From JAAYTL01 sp031460505 (GTDB lineage: Bacteria > Bacillota > Clostridia > Tissierellales > Tissierellaceae), in contig JAVKTT010000004.1 of the NCBI GenBank assembly GCA_031460505.1, forward strand, positions 124,001-188,000: DNA of 64,000 bases, read 5' to 3'. The notes beneath the pieces were generated by a model. That model saw nothing but the letters and a program-made list of their open reading frames with translations, was not told where the DNA came from and did not search any database. The position numbers and the translations under genes were made by a program. Shown in pieces: positions 34,260 to 43,131 of this stretch (the first letter of the stretch is position 1; every line of letters begins with the position of its first letter).

Positions 34260-34288
34260 AAAAAAAGATACTCAAAATTTGAGTACCT
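34260..34288 (-). terminator. Terminator after the glutaminase gene
   Basis: A GGTACTCAAA/TTTGAGTATC stem (one G-U pair) with a T run on the minus strand, just after the glsA stop. Confidence 0.75.
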
Positions 34289-34291
34289 TTA

Positions 34292-35206
34292 TTAAAACAT
34301 ATTAAGATTATATTCTTTTGCCAACGACTTGATCATACCCTGTCCGGCACTAGAATTTCCATTATAATCTAGTGTTGGTCCAAATGTACCTATACCTAAT
34401 TTATTAGGTACTGCAGCCATAATTCCTCCGCCTACTCCTGATTTTGATGGAACTCCAACTTCTACTGCATATTGTCCGCTATAGTTATACATTCCTGATG
34501 TGGCCATTATGCCTAATAAGATAGATCTTAGTTTTTCTGGTGTTGCTTTACCGTAAGATTCAAGACCTATGCAACCACTTGCTAAAAATGCCCCTATATT
34601 AGCTAAATCTATAGCTGTTACTTCTATAGAGCATTGCTTGAAATAACTATCTAGGATATCTTCTACATCACCTATTAGCATTCCCCTGGCTTTCATAATA
34701 TTTGCTAAAGCACGGTTCTTATCTCCAGTTTCTTTTTCTGAAAGATAGACTTCTTCATTATAAGTAATATCAGGATTATTAGCCATAGTTCTTGTAAGTT
34801 CTAGTATTCTTTGGAACTTTTCATCCTTGTTTCCATTAACTAATGAGGTAGTAAGTATTGCCCCTGCATTTATCATTGGATTAGCAGGCTTTGTTATATG
34901 AGGTAGGTCAAGTTTATATAGGGTGTTAAAAGGTTCATCTGTACCTTCATAGCCTACTCTTTCAAACACGTAGTCTTGACCATTATCCATTACTGCTAGG
35001 GCTAAAGATATTACCTTTGAAATACTCTGAAGCGTAAATTTAGTATCATAATTACCAGCCTTATAGATATTACCATCTAAATCTACTACACATATTCCTA
35101 TATGATTTTGATTTACTTTTGCTAATGCTGGTATATAATCAGCTACATTGCCTTTTTCTGTAAGAAGTCTGTTTTCTTCAACTATTTTTTGCAATAAATT
35201 TTCCAT
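34292..35206 (-). CDS. glsA: Glutaminase
   Basis: A 304-residue serine-dependent beta-lactamase-like glutaminase (L-glutamine to L-glutamate plus ammonia). The catalytic Ser-x-x-Lys pair is in LQSISKVI (Ser61, Lys64). Other family segments are PANPMINAGAI, the Tyr in the SGMYNYSGQYA region and the KSGVGGGIMA stretch. The protein has the normal length of bacterial glutaminases and is cytosolic. Ribosome site TAGGGG precedes the ATG. It probably helps use glutamine from imported peptides or in acid tolerance; this is inference. Confidence 0.94.
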   Translation of the reverse strand: MENLLQKIVEENRLLTEKGNVADYIPALAKVNQNHIGICVVDLDGNIYKAGNYDTKFTLQSISKVISLALAVMDNGQDYVFERVGYEGTDEPFNTLYKLDLPHITKPANPMINAGAILTTSLVNGNKDEKFQRILELTRTMANNPDITYNEEVYLSEKETGDKNRALANIMKARGMLIGDVEDILDSYFKQCSIEVTAIDLANIGAFLASGCIGLESYGKATPEKLRSILLGIMATSGMYNYSGQYAVEVGVPSKSGVGGGIMAAVPNKLGIGTFGPTLDYNGNSSAGQGMIKSLAKEYNLNMF

Positions 35207-35220
35207 TGATTTACCCCCTA

Positions 35221-36189
35221 TTACTCAAATAAATCCTTCTCTATTTGCAAATACTCTTTATTTGGCTTTGATTCAAAAGATTTACCATTTAAATAAGTTA
35301 AATTGTCATTGAGTCCGTAAAACTCAACTTTATATCCATGTAGCCATTGATTGTCTAAGCCATATTCTTCTCTAAATCTATTGTTGATACTTTTATCCCC
35401 GTACTTTCTATCGCCTATGATTGGATATCCCAATGATGAAAGATGTCCTCTTATTTGATGTGTTCTCCCTGTTATAAGCTCAATTTCTAGTAAAGTGTAT
35501 CCATTAGAATATTTAAGAGGTTTGATATTTGTAATAATCTTCTTTGAACCATCTACATCTTCATCTCTTACTTCTACCATGTTTTTATCTTCATCTTTTG
35601 ATAAATATGCTTCTGCTTTTATTTCTTTTTCTACCTTACCTTTAACTATGGTTTTATAGAACTTCCTGATATGAGTGTTTTTTATTGCTTCATTAACTTC
35701 TTTTAGACTATCATAATTTTTAGCTCCAATTATTAAACCAGAGGTGTTTCTATCAAGTCTATTACATATTGATGGTGTGAAGGTCTTTTCAATCCTAGGT
35801 ACATAATCTCCCTTTTCGATAAGATAATTTATCATACTATCTACTATGTTTTCTTCAAAGGGGCCACCTGCTCCATGGGATAATATGCCTACATCCTTGT
35901 TTATCAATAATATATTATCATCTTCATAGACAATACTTGGCATAAGCTTGGATTTCACTTGTTTCTTTTCTACAACAAACTTTTCTATGGTCTCATCTGA
36001 TAAATATAGTTTTACACTATCGCCTTCGTAAATTATAGTTTCAGGACTTGCCTTTTTATCATTGACCTTGACATTTTTCTTTCTTATCATCTTAAATATA
36101 AAACTTCTTGGAGCCTTTTCAAGATATTTTTGTAAAAATCTATCCAATCTCTGTTCGTTTTCATTTTTATGGATAATAATTTCTTTCAA
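35221..36189 (-). CDS. RluA-family pseudouridine synthase (RluC/RluD type)
   Basis: A 322-residue protein. An N-terminal S4-like RNA-binding domain (DRFLQKYLEKAPRSFIFKMI) is followed by the synthase domain. The catalytic Asp is in NRLDRNTSGLI (Asp146), and RTHQIRGHLSSLGYPI and GDRKYG are family motifs. It should modify uridines in 23S rRNA. TTG start after AAAGGTGA. The exact sites cannot be told from sequence. The gene lies just after glsA in order but has its own ribosome site. Confidence 0.92.
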   Translation of the reverse strand: MKEIIIHKNENEQRLDRFLQKYLEKAPRSFIFKMIRKKNVKVNDKKASPETIIYEGDSVKLYLSDETIEKFVVEKKQVKSKLMPSIVYEDDNILLINKDVGILSHGAGGPFEENIVDSMINYLIEKGDYVPRIEKTFTPSICNRLDRNTSGLIIGAKNYDSLKEVNEAIKNTHIRKFYKTIVKGKVEKEIKAEAYLSKDEDKNMVEVRDEDVDGSKKIITNIKPLKYSNGYTLLEIELITGRTHQIRGHLSSLGYPIIGDRKYGDKSINNRFREEYGLDNQWLHGYKVEFYGLNDNLTYLNGKSFESKPNKEYLQIEKDLFE

Positions 36190-36279
36190 TTTTTATCACC
36201 TTTTCTATATACATATGGTATAATTATAATATAATTCTTGACAAAATGATACTTTAACTACATAAATGAGGTGGAGTTT

Positions 36280-36792
36280 GTGAAAACTTTTATTGAAAAA
36301 CTTAAAGACTTTCTCTATGATTCTATAGACTATTTAATTATTATTGCTATTATAATTGGTGTTGTTTCCGTAATTGGTTGGAGATTAGACGTATTATTTG
36401 CGAAAGACAATTTGGAAACTACTACACCACCAATTATAGTAGATAATGGTACTGATGATAAAGATAATAGCGATGATTTCGTAGACGCAGATCCTGATTT
36501 ACCACCAACAGATGATGAAGAACCAACTAGTGACCCTGATATTGTGGATAGTCCAGATCAGGAGGAGCCTACTCAAGCACCTACAACAGTGACTATAACT
36601 ATACCTGATGGTACTTTGCCTTCTGGCATAGGAGCTATACTTGAATCTAATGGCTTAGTTAACAGTAAAAATGATTTTGTTTTAAAAGCCCAAGACATGG
36701 GTCTTGATAGAAAGCTTAGATCAGGTACATTTAAGATACTTAGCAATAGTTCTCTTGAAGAAATCATAAAAATAATAGCAAAGCAAATCTAA
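36280..36792 (+). CDS. MltG/YceG-like membrane protein, N-terminal part only
   Basis: A 170-residue protein. An N-terminal membrane helix (about residues 14-33) is followed by a Pro/Asp/Glu-rich linker (about 45-100) and a C-terminal LysM-like YceG subdomain (IPDGTLPSGIGAILESNGLV and DRKLRSGTFKI). A full MltG transglycosylase is about 330-380 residues and has a catalytic ENxxQ domain, missing here. Such truncated proteins recur in clostridia and may be wall-binding proteins. I choose the GTG at 36280 (GAGGTG 6 bases before) over the GTG at 36271. It has its own terminator. Confidence 0.78.
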   Translation: MKTFIEKLKDFLYDSIDYLIIIAIIIGVVSVIGWRLDVLFAKDNLETTTPPIIVDNGTDDKDNSDDFVDADPDLPPTDDEEPTSDPDIVDSPDQEEPTQAPTTVTITIPDGTLPSGIGAILESNGLVNSKNDFVLKAQDMGLDRKLRSGTFKILSNSSLEEIIKIIAKQI

Positions 36793-36803
36793 TTTGCAGC
36801 ATT

Positions 36804-36830
36804 AAAGCGATGGTAAAAACCATCGCTTTT
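36804..36830 (+). terminator. Terminator after the MltG-like gene
   Basis: AAAGCGATGG and CCATCGCTTTT form a 10-bp stem with a TAAAAA loop, followed by T residues. Confidence 0.85.
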
Positions 36831-36935
36831 AGTATGTCACTTTTACATATTTAATAATATTTTCTTAACACTTTTCAGCAATTCATCATATATTAATATG
36901 AGATAAGTTTCTCAAATTAACAAGGAGGTGCTAAT

Positions 36936-37061
36936 ATGGCTGATGTATTAGGTGGTAGAAATAGAGGTTGTAATTGTGACAGTTCTTTACTATTTTTCTT
37001 CTTGCTATTAGCAATTATTTTCTGTGGTGATGACTTCTTAGGTTTTGGAGGAAGACGTTAG
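36936..37061 (+). CDS. 41-residue small membrane protein with Cys/Gly-rich ends
   Basis: ATG at 36936 after AAGGAGGTGCTAAT, with stop at 37059-37061. The peptide starts MADVLGGRNRGCNCD, has a 16-residue hydrophobic helix (FFFLLLAIIF), and ends DDFLGFGGRR. It has three cysteines. It resembles small sporulation or FeoB-associated-type membrane peptides in layout, but I cannot assign a family. A good terminator follows, so the gene is probably real and expressed alone. Confidence 0.72.
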   Translation: MADVLGGRNRGCNCDSSLLFFFLLLAIIFCGDDFLGFGGRR

Positions 37062-37074
37062 TAGAGATTAATTA

Positions 37075-37099
37075 ATCGGGGATTATCCCCGATTTTTTT
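37075..37099 (+). terminator. Terminator after the 41-residue protein gene
   Basis: ATCGGGGA/TCCCCGAT stem with a TTA loop and a run of seven T. This is one of the strongest in the window. Confidence 0.95.
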
Positions 37100-37649
37100 A
37101 ATATGTCTCATTTATATAACCATCAATCAAGGAAACCTTCTTTTCCTCTATAAATACCTTCTCTTCTCTTAATATATCTAATAACCATAAAGCTTTAGAA
37201 TGAAAAATTGCCTCTTTATAATCTAATAATACTATTTCATAGAGTTTACCTCTTAAAAATTTGGACTCCATCTTTACAAAATATGCTTCAACACCTTTAA
37301 ATTCTAAGAGTTTAAGAATTGCTAAAGCAGCTTTATCCTTTTCATGATAATAATTATTGCCTTTATTTAAGTAGTATGTAAAATACTTTTGATGCTTTTT
37401 TGTATTTTTAATTTCCTTTGCTAGCATCGTATAATATTTGGCTAATACATTATAATATTGATAATTAAACATTCCTTTTTCATATGAATCCACCCTTAGA
37501 AAAGGCTTTAAATTAGATTTTCTAACTAACTCAAAATTTTGTTCCAAAAACTCTCTTTTAGAAAGGTCTCCATTTCCAAATTGTAATATTAATGAAGATC
37601 TATTGTCAAAGAAACGTTCAAATACACTTTTCCTACTATACATATTCAA
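37098..37649 (-). CDS. Protein of unknown function (DUF6648-like)
   Basis: A 183-residue soluble protein, Tyr- and Lys-rich and probably all-helical, reading KSVFERFFDNRSSLILQF near the start and GMFNYQYYNVLAKYYTMLAK in the middle. I recall a clostridial family of this kind (DUF6648) with no known function; the match is from memory. TTG at 37649 is chosen because GGGTG lies 6 bases before it. It converges with the preceding small gene and its terminator. Confidence 0.7.
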   Translation of the reverse strand: MNMYSRKSVFERFFDNRSSLILQFGNGDLSKREFLEQNFELVRKSNLKPFLRVDSYEKGMFNYQYYNVLAKYYTMLAKEIKNTKKHQKYFTYYLNKGNNYYHEKDKAALAILKLLEFKGVEAYFVKMESKFLRGKLYEIVLLDYKEAIFHSKALWLLDILREEKVFIEEKKVSLIDGYINETY

Positions 37650-37694
37650 TATATACACCCATTCTAATACTATTTTATACCATTATATCATATA

Positions 37695-38417
37695 TCAGCA
37701 CTGTTTTAGTAGATTTATTTCGTCTTCTGTTAGTTCCCTATATTCTCCAGGCTCTAATTCAGAATCTAGGTTTAGTGGTCCCATGGAAATTCTCTTTAAA
37801 TAAGTAACCTTCATAGATATACTTTCGAACATTCTTTTAACTTGGTGATATTTGCCTTCTTGGATAGTTAAATTTACCTTTGAAATTACATCTGATTTAA
37901 TTATCTCTAAATCTGCTGGCAGTGTTTTATATCCATCATCTAAGATTATACCACTTTTAAACTGTTCTTTATAACTTTCATCTACATAACCATCAACTTC
38001 TACATAATATACTTTATTTACTCCCTTTTTAGGCGAAAGAAGTTGGTGTGCTAATTGACCATCATTTGTTATTAATAATAATCCTTCCGTATCCTTATCT
38101 AATCTTCCTGCTGGAAATGGTTCATATATTAGATATTCAGGAGAAAGTAAATCTATTACAGTTTTTGTTAGTGGATCGTCTGTAGATGAAACAAGTCCAT
38201 CGAGTTTATTCATCATTAAATATATAAACTCTCTATAATTTACGACTTCATCTTTAAAGTGAATAGTGTCTTTATATGGATCTAACTTAATAGTATTATC
38301 TGTAACAATATTTCCATTAATTTTAACAAAACCTTTTTTTATAAATGATTTTACATCTTTTCTACTTCCATATCCCATATTTGATAAAACTTTATCTAAT
38401 CTTTCTAATTTTGCCAT
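37695..38417 (-). CDS. RsuA-family pseudouridine synthase
   Basis: A 240-residue protein with an S4 RNA-binding domain (ERLDKVLSNMGYGSRKDVKS) and an RsuA-type synthase domain. The catalytic Asp is in AGRLDKDTEGLLL (Asp107); KYHQVKRMF and LKRISMGPL are family motifs. It should modify the 16S rRNA (RsuA site) or a related position. CAGGTGATTAA precedes the ATG. Single gene. Confidence 0.92.
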   Translation of the reverse strand: MAKLERLDKVLSNMGYGSRKDVKSFIKKGFVKINGNIVTDNTIKLDPYKDTIHFKDEVVNYREFIYLMMNKLDGLVSSTDDPLTKTVIDLLSPEYLIYEPFPAGRLDKDTEGLLLITNDGQLAHQLLSPKKGVNKVYYVEVDGYVDESYKEQFKSGIILDDGYKTLPADLEIIKSDVISKVNLTIQEGKYHQVKRMFESISMKVTYLKRISMGPLNLDSELEPGEYRELTEDEINLLKQC

Positions 38418-38521
38418 TTAATCACCTGTTTATAAAATTTTTGTATTGCATATTTATTAACTAAGTGCAGAAACTAAAATTGTCTATAAATTTCATTAAA
38501 TTATTGAAAGGAGACTTAACC

Positions 38522-38692
38522 ATGCACAATGAAAAAATTACTGAAGGTGTAACATGTGTAGTTAATAGTTGCCACTACTATAAAGATGGAGACCTTTGTA
38601 CAGCAGGTCAAATTGAAATAAAACCTAAAAATGCAAAAACTGTTGATGAAACAGATTGTGGTACATTTCAACGTGATAGTGGATTAAAATAA
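38522..38692 (+). CDS. DUF1540 small cysteine protein
   Basis: A 56-residue protein with the DUF1540 four-cysteine pattern, CVVNSCHYYKDGDLCTAGQI, and a late DCGTF. The four cysteines (12, 17, 26, 46) could bind a metal ion. The family is frequent in clostridia and one member is spore-associated, but its role is unknown. GAAAGGAGACTTAACC precedes the ATG. The longer frame from 38465 lacks a ribosome site. Confidence 0.87.
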   Translation: MHNEKITEGVTCVVNSCHYYKDGDLCTAGQIEIKPKNAKTVDETDCGTFQRDSGLK

Positions 38693-38698
38693 GAATTT

Positions 38699-38728
38699 AG
38701 CTATTGGCTTAATGCCAGTAGCTTTTTT
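38699..38728 (+). terminator. Terminator after the DUF1540 gene
   Basis: AGCTATTGGC/GCCAGTAGCT stem (one mismatched or wobble pair) with a TTAAT loop and a T run. Confidence 0.85.
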
Positions 38729-38899
38729 CTTTACAAAACTTTCCAATAATATACTATAATATACTTAAGTTTTAATTATTGTATCTTCTTTTTTAAATTA
38801 ATATGCTGTTTCCTATTTTACATTATTGGGTAAAAAATTACCAATGATTTTATGATATATAATATTCAAATATTAACTACATAAAGAGGGTGATATAAC

Positions 38900-40393
38900 T
38901 TGGGTTTATTACTAAACAAATTTAAAGAAGTTTCTGTATCAGTCTTAACTATTGTTTTAATTGTAGTTGTATTGAGCTTTACCCTTGTACCTTTGGAGAC
39001 CGAAATGTTTATTAGATTTATGATAGGTGCTATTTTGGTGATTATTGGTTTAGGTATATTTTTATTTGGAGCTGATATAGGTATTGGACCTATTGGTAAT
39101 CTTATGGGTGAAACTATTGCTAGAACAAACAAGTCATACTTAGTAGGTATCTTAGGATTTATCTTAGGTTTTCTAATAACTGTAGCTGAGCCTGATTTAC
39201 AAATACTTGCAAATCAGGTTAATAATGCTACTGGTGGAATAGTATCTGCTTCTTTAATTTTAATTTCAGTATCGATTGGTGTAGGCATCATGGTTGCTAT
39301 TGGTTTACTTAGAATTTTATATGAAAGACCTCTAAATAAATTGTTTACAATTGTTTATTTTATAGTTTTTATATTAAGCTTTTGGGTTTCTGAAGAATTC
39401 TTAGCAATATCAGTTGATGCTTCTGGAGCAACGACTGGTGCTATGACTACGCCGTTTATATTAGCATTAGGATTAGGTGTATCCCAACTAAAAGGAGGTA
39501 AAACTTCAGAAGAGGATAGCTTCGGGTTAGTAGGAATCGCTTCTACTGGACCAATTCTTGCGGTTATGATACTAAATATTCTGGCTGGTTTAGATAATAT
39601 ACAAGGTGAAGCAGAAGTATTTAAAGCTCATAGTGGTATATGGGGACCATTTATAAATGATTTACCAGTATTAATGAAGGAATCAATAGTTACACTACTA
39701 CCATTATTTATATTATTTCTTATTTTTAACAGCGTAAAATTTAAATTGACTATAAAACATAGAAATAAAATTTTAAAGGGTCTTGTTTATACCTATATTG
39801 GTTTAACATTGTTTTTACTGGGTGTCAATGCAGGTTTTATGGAAGTTGGCAGAGTTATGGGCTATGGTATAGCAAGTCTAGATTCTGCATGGATTCTTCC
39901 TTTGGTTGGTTTTCTTTTAGGTATGGTGGTTGTTCTTGCTGAGCCAGCTGTATATGTACTTACTGAACAGGTAGAAGAAGTTACAGCAGGGCATATTAGG
40001 AAAAAAGTTATATTAGCAGCATTATCTATTGGAATAGCTTTTGCAGTATCCTCCTCCATGCTAAGAATTATGATACCTAGTCTAAAATTGTGGCATTTCC
40101 TATTACCCGGATTTGCTTTAGCAGCATTTTTAAGTTATAGAGTACCCCCTATTTTCGTAGGAATTGCTTATGACTCAGGAGGTGTTGCATCTGGTCCAAT
40201 GACTGCTACATTTATTTTAGCATTTGCACAAGGTGCAGCAAATGCAATACCAACTGCAAATGTATTAGTTGATGGTTTTGGGGTTATTGCAATGGTTGCT
40301 ATGACTCCGTTAGTAGCCATTCAAATCCTTGGTCTTATGTTTAAAATAAAGGAAAACAAAGGAGGTGCCAAACTAGATGGTCCTAAAGGATAA
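38900..40393 (+). CDS. DUF1538 membrane protein (double-domain transporter-like)
   Basis: A 497-residue integral membrane protein with about 12 helices, TTG start after GAGGGTGATATAAC. It contains two DUF1538 halves, each with an AEPDLQILANQV- or AEPAVYVLTEQV-type motif and a repeated D(A/S)(S/G)G...GPMT(A/T)(T/P)F(I)LA segment (SVDASGATTGAMTTPFILAL and SGGVASGPMTATFILAFA). Such duplicated re-entrant-type motifs suggest a transporter, but the substrate is unknown. Its last 17 bases overlap the P-II-like gene, suggesting that the P-II protein regulates it. Confidence 0.88.
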   Translation: MGLLLNKFKEVSVSVLTIVLIVVVLSFTLVPLETEMFIRFMIGAILVIIGLGIFLFGADIGIGPIGNLMGETIARTNKSYLVGILGFILGFLITVAEPDLQILANQVNNATGGIVSASLILISVSIGVGIMVAIGLLRILYERPLNKLFTIVYFIVFILSFWVSEEFLAISVDASGATTGAMTTPFILALGLGVSQLKGGKTSEEDSFGLVGIASTGPILAVMILNILAGLDNIQGEAEVFKAHSGIWGPFINDLPVLMKESIVTLLPLFILFLIFNSVKFKLTIKHRNKILKGLVYTYIGLTLFLLGVNAGFMEVGRVMGYGIASLDSAWILPLVGFLLGMVVVLAEPAVYVLTEQVEEVTAGHIRKKVILAALSIGIAFAVSSSMLRIMIPSLKLWHFLLPGFALAAFLSYRVPPIFVGIAYDSGGVASGPMTATFILAFAQGAANAIPTANVLVDGFGVIAMVAMTPLVAIQILGLMFKIKENKGGAKLDGPKG

Positions 40394-41042
40394 TAAATAC
40401 TTATTATTTTGTACTATTGTCGATTTTGGTATGGGAAGTAAAATGGTCAAAGAAGCTAAACATCTAGGTGCTAAAGGTGCTACATTGTTTCTAGGAAGGG
40501 GTACTGTAAATAGTAGTTTACTACATTTCCTGGGTTTACACGAAATTAGAAAAGAGATTCTTATGATTATAATTGAAGAAGAATTAGAAGATATTATTTA
40601 TGACGGTTTAAATAATAAGTTTTCATTAGATAAACCTCATCATGGCATAGCCTTTTCTATGCCCCTAAAAAATTGTATAGCTTATAAGTTCACAAAATGT
40701 ATAGAAAATCCTGAAACGCGAGGTGTGGAAAATATGAAACACGATGCAATATTTACTATAGTAGATAAAGGACTATCAGATGAAGTAATAGATGCTGCAA
40801 AATCAGCAGGTGCCACTGGAGGCACAGTGATTCACGGAAGAGGATCTGGATCTGCAGAAAAAGCACTGTTGTTCAACTTTGAAATTGAGCCTGAAAAGGA
40901 TATTATACTTATACTCTCTAATTCTGAAAAGACAGATATGATAATTGATTCTATAAGCGAGAAGCTTAAGATCGATGAACCAGGTAAAGGTATAATTTTT
41001 ACAATGGAGGTAACTAGAACTTTAGGTTTATTTAAAGAATAA
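40377..41042 (+). CDS. Double P-II-like regulatory protein
   Basis: A 221-residue protein with two ferredoxin-like P-II folds in tandem. The first (about residues 5-110) has GAKGATLFLGRGTV and the second (about 120-215) GATGGTVIHGRGSG, both like the P-II strand-loop next to the ligand site. The canonical T-loop uridylylation Tyr is not evident. The AAAGGAGGTG-type site lies in the DUF1538 gene, and the two genes overlap, so it probably gates that transporter in response to a nucleotide or metabolite. Ligand unknown. Confidence 0.85.
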   Translation: MVLKDNKYLLFCTIVDFGMGSKMVKEAKHLGAKGATLFLGRGTVNSSLLHFLGLHEIRKEILMIIIEEELEDIIYDGLNNKFSLDKPHHGIAFSMPLKNCIAYKFTKCIENPETRGVENMKHDAIFTIVDKGLSDEVIDAAKSAGATGGTVIHGRGSGSAEKALLFNFEIEPEKDIILILSNSEKTDMIIDSISEKLKIDEPGKGIIFTMEVTRTLGLFKE

Positions 41043-41044
41043 AT

Positions 41045-41077
41045 AAAACCCTTGTAGAATTTTCTACAAGGGTTTTT
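41045..41077. terminator. Bidirectional terminator after the P-II-like gene
   Basis: A 15-bp perfect stem AAAACCCTTGTAGAA with its complement and a TT loop. A/T ends give T tracts both ways. It also serves the opposing gene at 41094. Confidence 0.92.
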
Positions 41078-41093
41078 AATGGGGTTTTCGTTT

Positions 41094-41516
41094 TTATATT
41101 TCTAATTCTATGCAATGTTCTTTTAACTCTTCTGGCATATCTTTTAATCTATAGTTAACATTTATAAAGAATTCTGTATTATATTTTTCTTGGATAAATG
41201 TAAGTTTATCTAATATGTTCTTAAGGTCATCTATACTTAAGTTTATTACTTTATAGATAGAATCAACATATACTTTCTCTAAATCATAATCCATGCCAAT
41301 AATTCCACACAAAAAGCCATAGAAAGATTCAACATTATCCACATTGAATTCCATGGCATTTATAAGTCTAACATTATAATTTAATGTAAAAATATGATCA
41401 TCATCTACATCAATAAAAGCAATATTTCCGTTTCCTTCCTTCAGATCCTTATTGGCATTATCGATTAACCATTTAGTTTTGCCTGCACCCTTTTCACCTA
41501 AAATAAATTTAACCAT
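41094..41516 (-). CDS. P-loop ATPase-like small protein
   Basis: A 140-residue protein beginning with a Walker A motif (GEKGAGKTK, about residues 7-15), then a Walker B-like IAFIDVDDDH segment and a helical C-terminus. It looks like a compact P-loop NTPase, such as an ATPase or a small GTPase-type protein, but I cannot name the family. AAGGTAGGGG precedes the ATG. It is followed by the radical SAM gene in reverse order of transcription (upstream gene 41561). Confidence 0.68.
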   Translation of the reverse strand: MVKFILGEKGAGKTKWLIDNANKDLKEGNGNIAFIDVDDDHIFTLNYNVRLINAMEFNVDNVESFYGFLCGIIGMDYDLEKVYVDSIYKVINLSIDDLKNILDKLTFIQEKYNTEFFINVNYRLKDMPEELKEHCIELEI

Positions 41517-41560
41517 TTGAAACCCCTACCTTTCTTTTTTAATTGGTAATTGTTTTTATA

Positions 41561-42517
41561 TTAAATATTTAGATCCTTTAATGCTTTACCATTTAAATAA
41601 TCGAATTTAATACCTTGATAAGTCTTTTTCTCTTCCATTTGGCTAACAATCTCATCTCTTATTTTCCACCATGATTCTTTCCAATTTACGAATAAAGTAT
41701 TCTCTTCTGGTGCTCTGCCTATTACTCTTTGGATAACAATTTCAGGGTTTAAATGTTCCAAAAAGGTTATTACCCTTTCTATGTATTCATCCTTGGAAAT
41801 CATAGTAATTTGACTGTTCTTATATTCTTCTGCTAAGACTGTACCTTCAACTATATAGAGAGAATGTAGTTTGATTTCATCCACATTTAAAGCTGATATA
41901 ACTTTTGCATTTTCAACTACGTCTAGCATATCATCCCAGGGAAGATTAAGTATTAAATGAGCGCAAATTCTAAGACCATATCTCTTAATTCTAAGGGTTG
42001 CATCTATAAATTCAGCTAAAGAATGTCCCCTATTGATTTTTCTTAGACTATGATAATTGACTGTTTGCAATCCTAATTCTATGGTTATTTCTAAACCATG
42101 TTGCTCTTTGATTTCATTTAAAAATATTAAATAATCATCATTAATGCAATCAGGTCTAGTAGAAATGGATATACCTACAATATCTTCTTGAATTGCTTCA
42201 TTTACATATTCCTTAAACTTCTCTAATGGTAAATAAGTATTTGAAAAACTCTGGAAATATGCTATAAATTTATTTGCTTTATACCTTTTTTTAATATAAT
42301 CCATATTCTTTGATATTTGTTCTTTTACAGTTAATTTATTTGATAGATTTTCAAAAGAACCCCCTTCCTCTCCGCAAAATGTACAACCGCCTGTACCTAC
42401 ACAGCCATCTCTATTTGGACAGGTTAGAGGTAAACTAATAGGTAATTTGTAAACCTTTTCCCCAAATTGAGTTTTTAGATGATCTGAATAAGTATTATAA
42501 ACATTAATCTGATTCAA
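41561..42517 (-). CDS. Radical SAM protein (TIGR01212/YhcC family)
   Basis: A 318-residue radical SAM enzyme. The iron-sulfur cluster cysteines are in CPNRDGCVGTGGCTFC, from Cys33 through the CTFC pair (Cys45, Cys48), which is the TIGR01212 variant spacing; Cys39 is extra. Other hallmarks are SISTRPDCIND and ELGLQTVNYHSLRKINRGHS. The activity of this family is not established. TTG start follows AGGAGTTGAGCAG. Confidence 0.88.
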   Translation of the reverse strand: MNQINVYNTYSDHLKTQFGEKVYKLPISLPLTCPNRDGCVGTGGCTFCGEEGGSFENLSNKLTVKEQISKNMDYIKKRYKANKFIAYFQSFSNTYLPLEKFKEYVNEAIQEDIVGISISTRPDCINDDYLIFLNEIKEQHGLEITIELGLQTVNYHSLRKINRGHSLAEFIDATLRIKRYGLRICAHLILNLPWDDMLDVVENAKVISALNVDEIKLHSLYIVEGTVLAEEYKNSQITMISKDEYIERVITFLEHLNPEIVIQRVIGRAPEENTLFVNWKESWWKIRDEIVSQMEEKKTYQGIKFDYLNGKALKDLNI

Positions 42518-42620
42518 CTGCTCAACTCCTAACTAACAAAAAGCTCGTCCTTACAACTATACCCAATTTAATTTATTTATTAACAGGTAATTTTTATTTT
42601 ATTAAATTATAACATATACA

Positions 42621-42650
42621 AATGTACTTTGCATCATCGCAAAGTACATT
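42621..42650 (-). terminator. Hairpin after the DUF1292 gene
   Basis: A 12-bp perfect stem AATGTACTTTGC / GCAAAGTACATT with a 6-base loop. The T tract is weak. Confidence 0.65.
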
Positions 42651-42654
42651 GTAA

Positions 42655-43035
42655 TTATTCTTCGTCTTCGTATTCAAAGTCGTCCTCTTCAAAATCTTCA
42701 TCTTCAATATCAAAGTCTTCAAAATCATCAGCAAATAACTCATAGTAAGCTTCAGCTACTAAGTCAAATTCTGCATCATCTTCAATTGGTGTAATTTCAA
42801 AACCTTCTTCATCTTCTGAATAAGTAAATAGAAGCACTTCTTCATCTTCAACTGCTAATAAAGCAATATATTCCTTATCTTCAACTTCGAATGTTCCAAT
42901 AATACCACATTCTACTTCTGAACCATCATCTAAATTCAAAGTTATTAAATCCATATCACCATCATGATCGTGATCATGTCCACATCCACACTCATGATCA
43001 TGTTCGTGTTCTAATTCTAAGTTATCTTTATTCAT
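42655..43035 (-). CDS. DUF1292 protein with His-rich N-terminus
   Basis: A 126-residue, very acidic protein. The first 30 residues carry a His/Asp/Cys cluster (HEHDHECGCGHDHDHDGD), a likely metal-binding tail. DUF1292 follows (about 30-90), with MDLITLNLDDG, the VEDKEYIALL strand and EEVLLFTY. The C-terminus is nearly all Glu and Asp. Ribosome site GGAGGATAACGAT is good. DUF1292 proteins are common in Firmicutes with no assigned function; the His tail suggests a link to nickel or zinc. Confidence 0.85.
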   Translation of the reverse strand: MNKDNLELEHEHDHECGCGHDHDHDGDMDLITLNLDDGSEVECGIIGTFEVEDKEYIALLAVEDEEVLLFTYSEDEEGFEITPIEDDAEFDLVAEAYYELFADDFEDFDIEDEDFEEDDFEYEDEE

Positions 43036-43131
43036 ATCGTTATCCTCCTAACAATTATAATTCATATTTATAATATACTATTTTTACCTTAATGTACATA
43101 TCAAAAATCAAAAATTAAATTTATTATTTTT

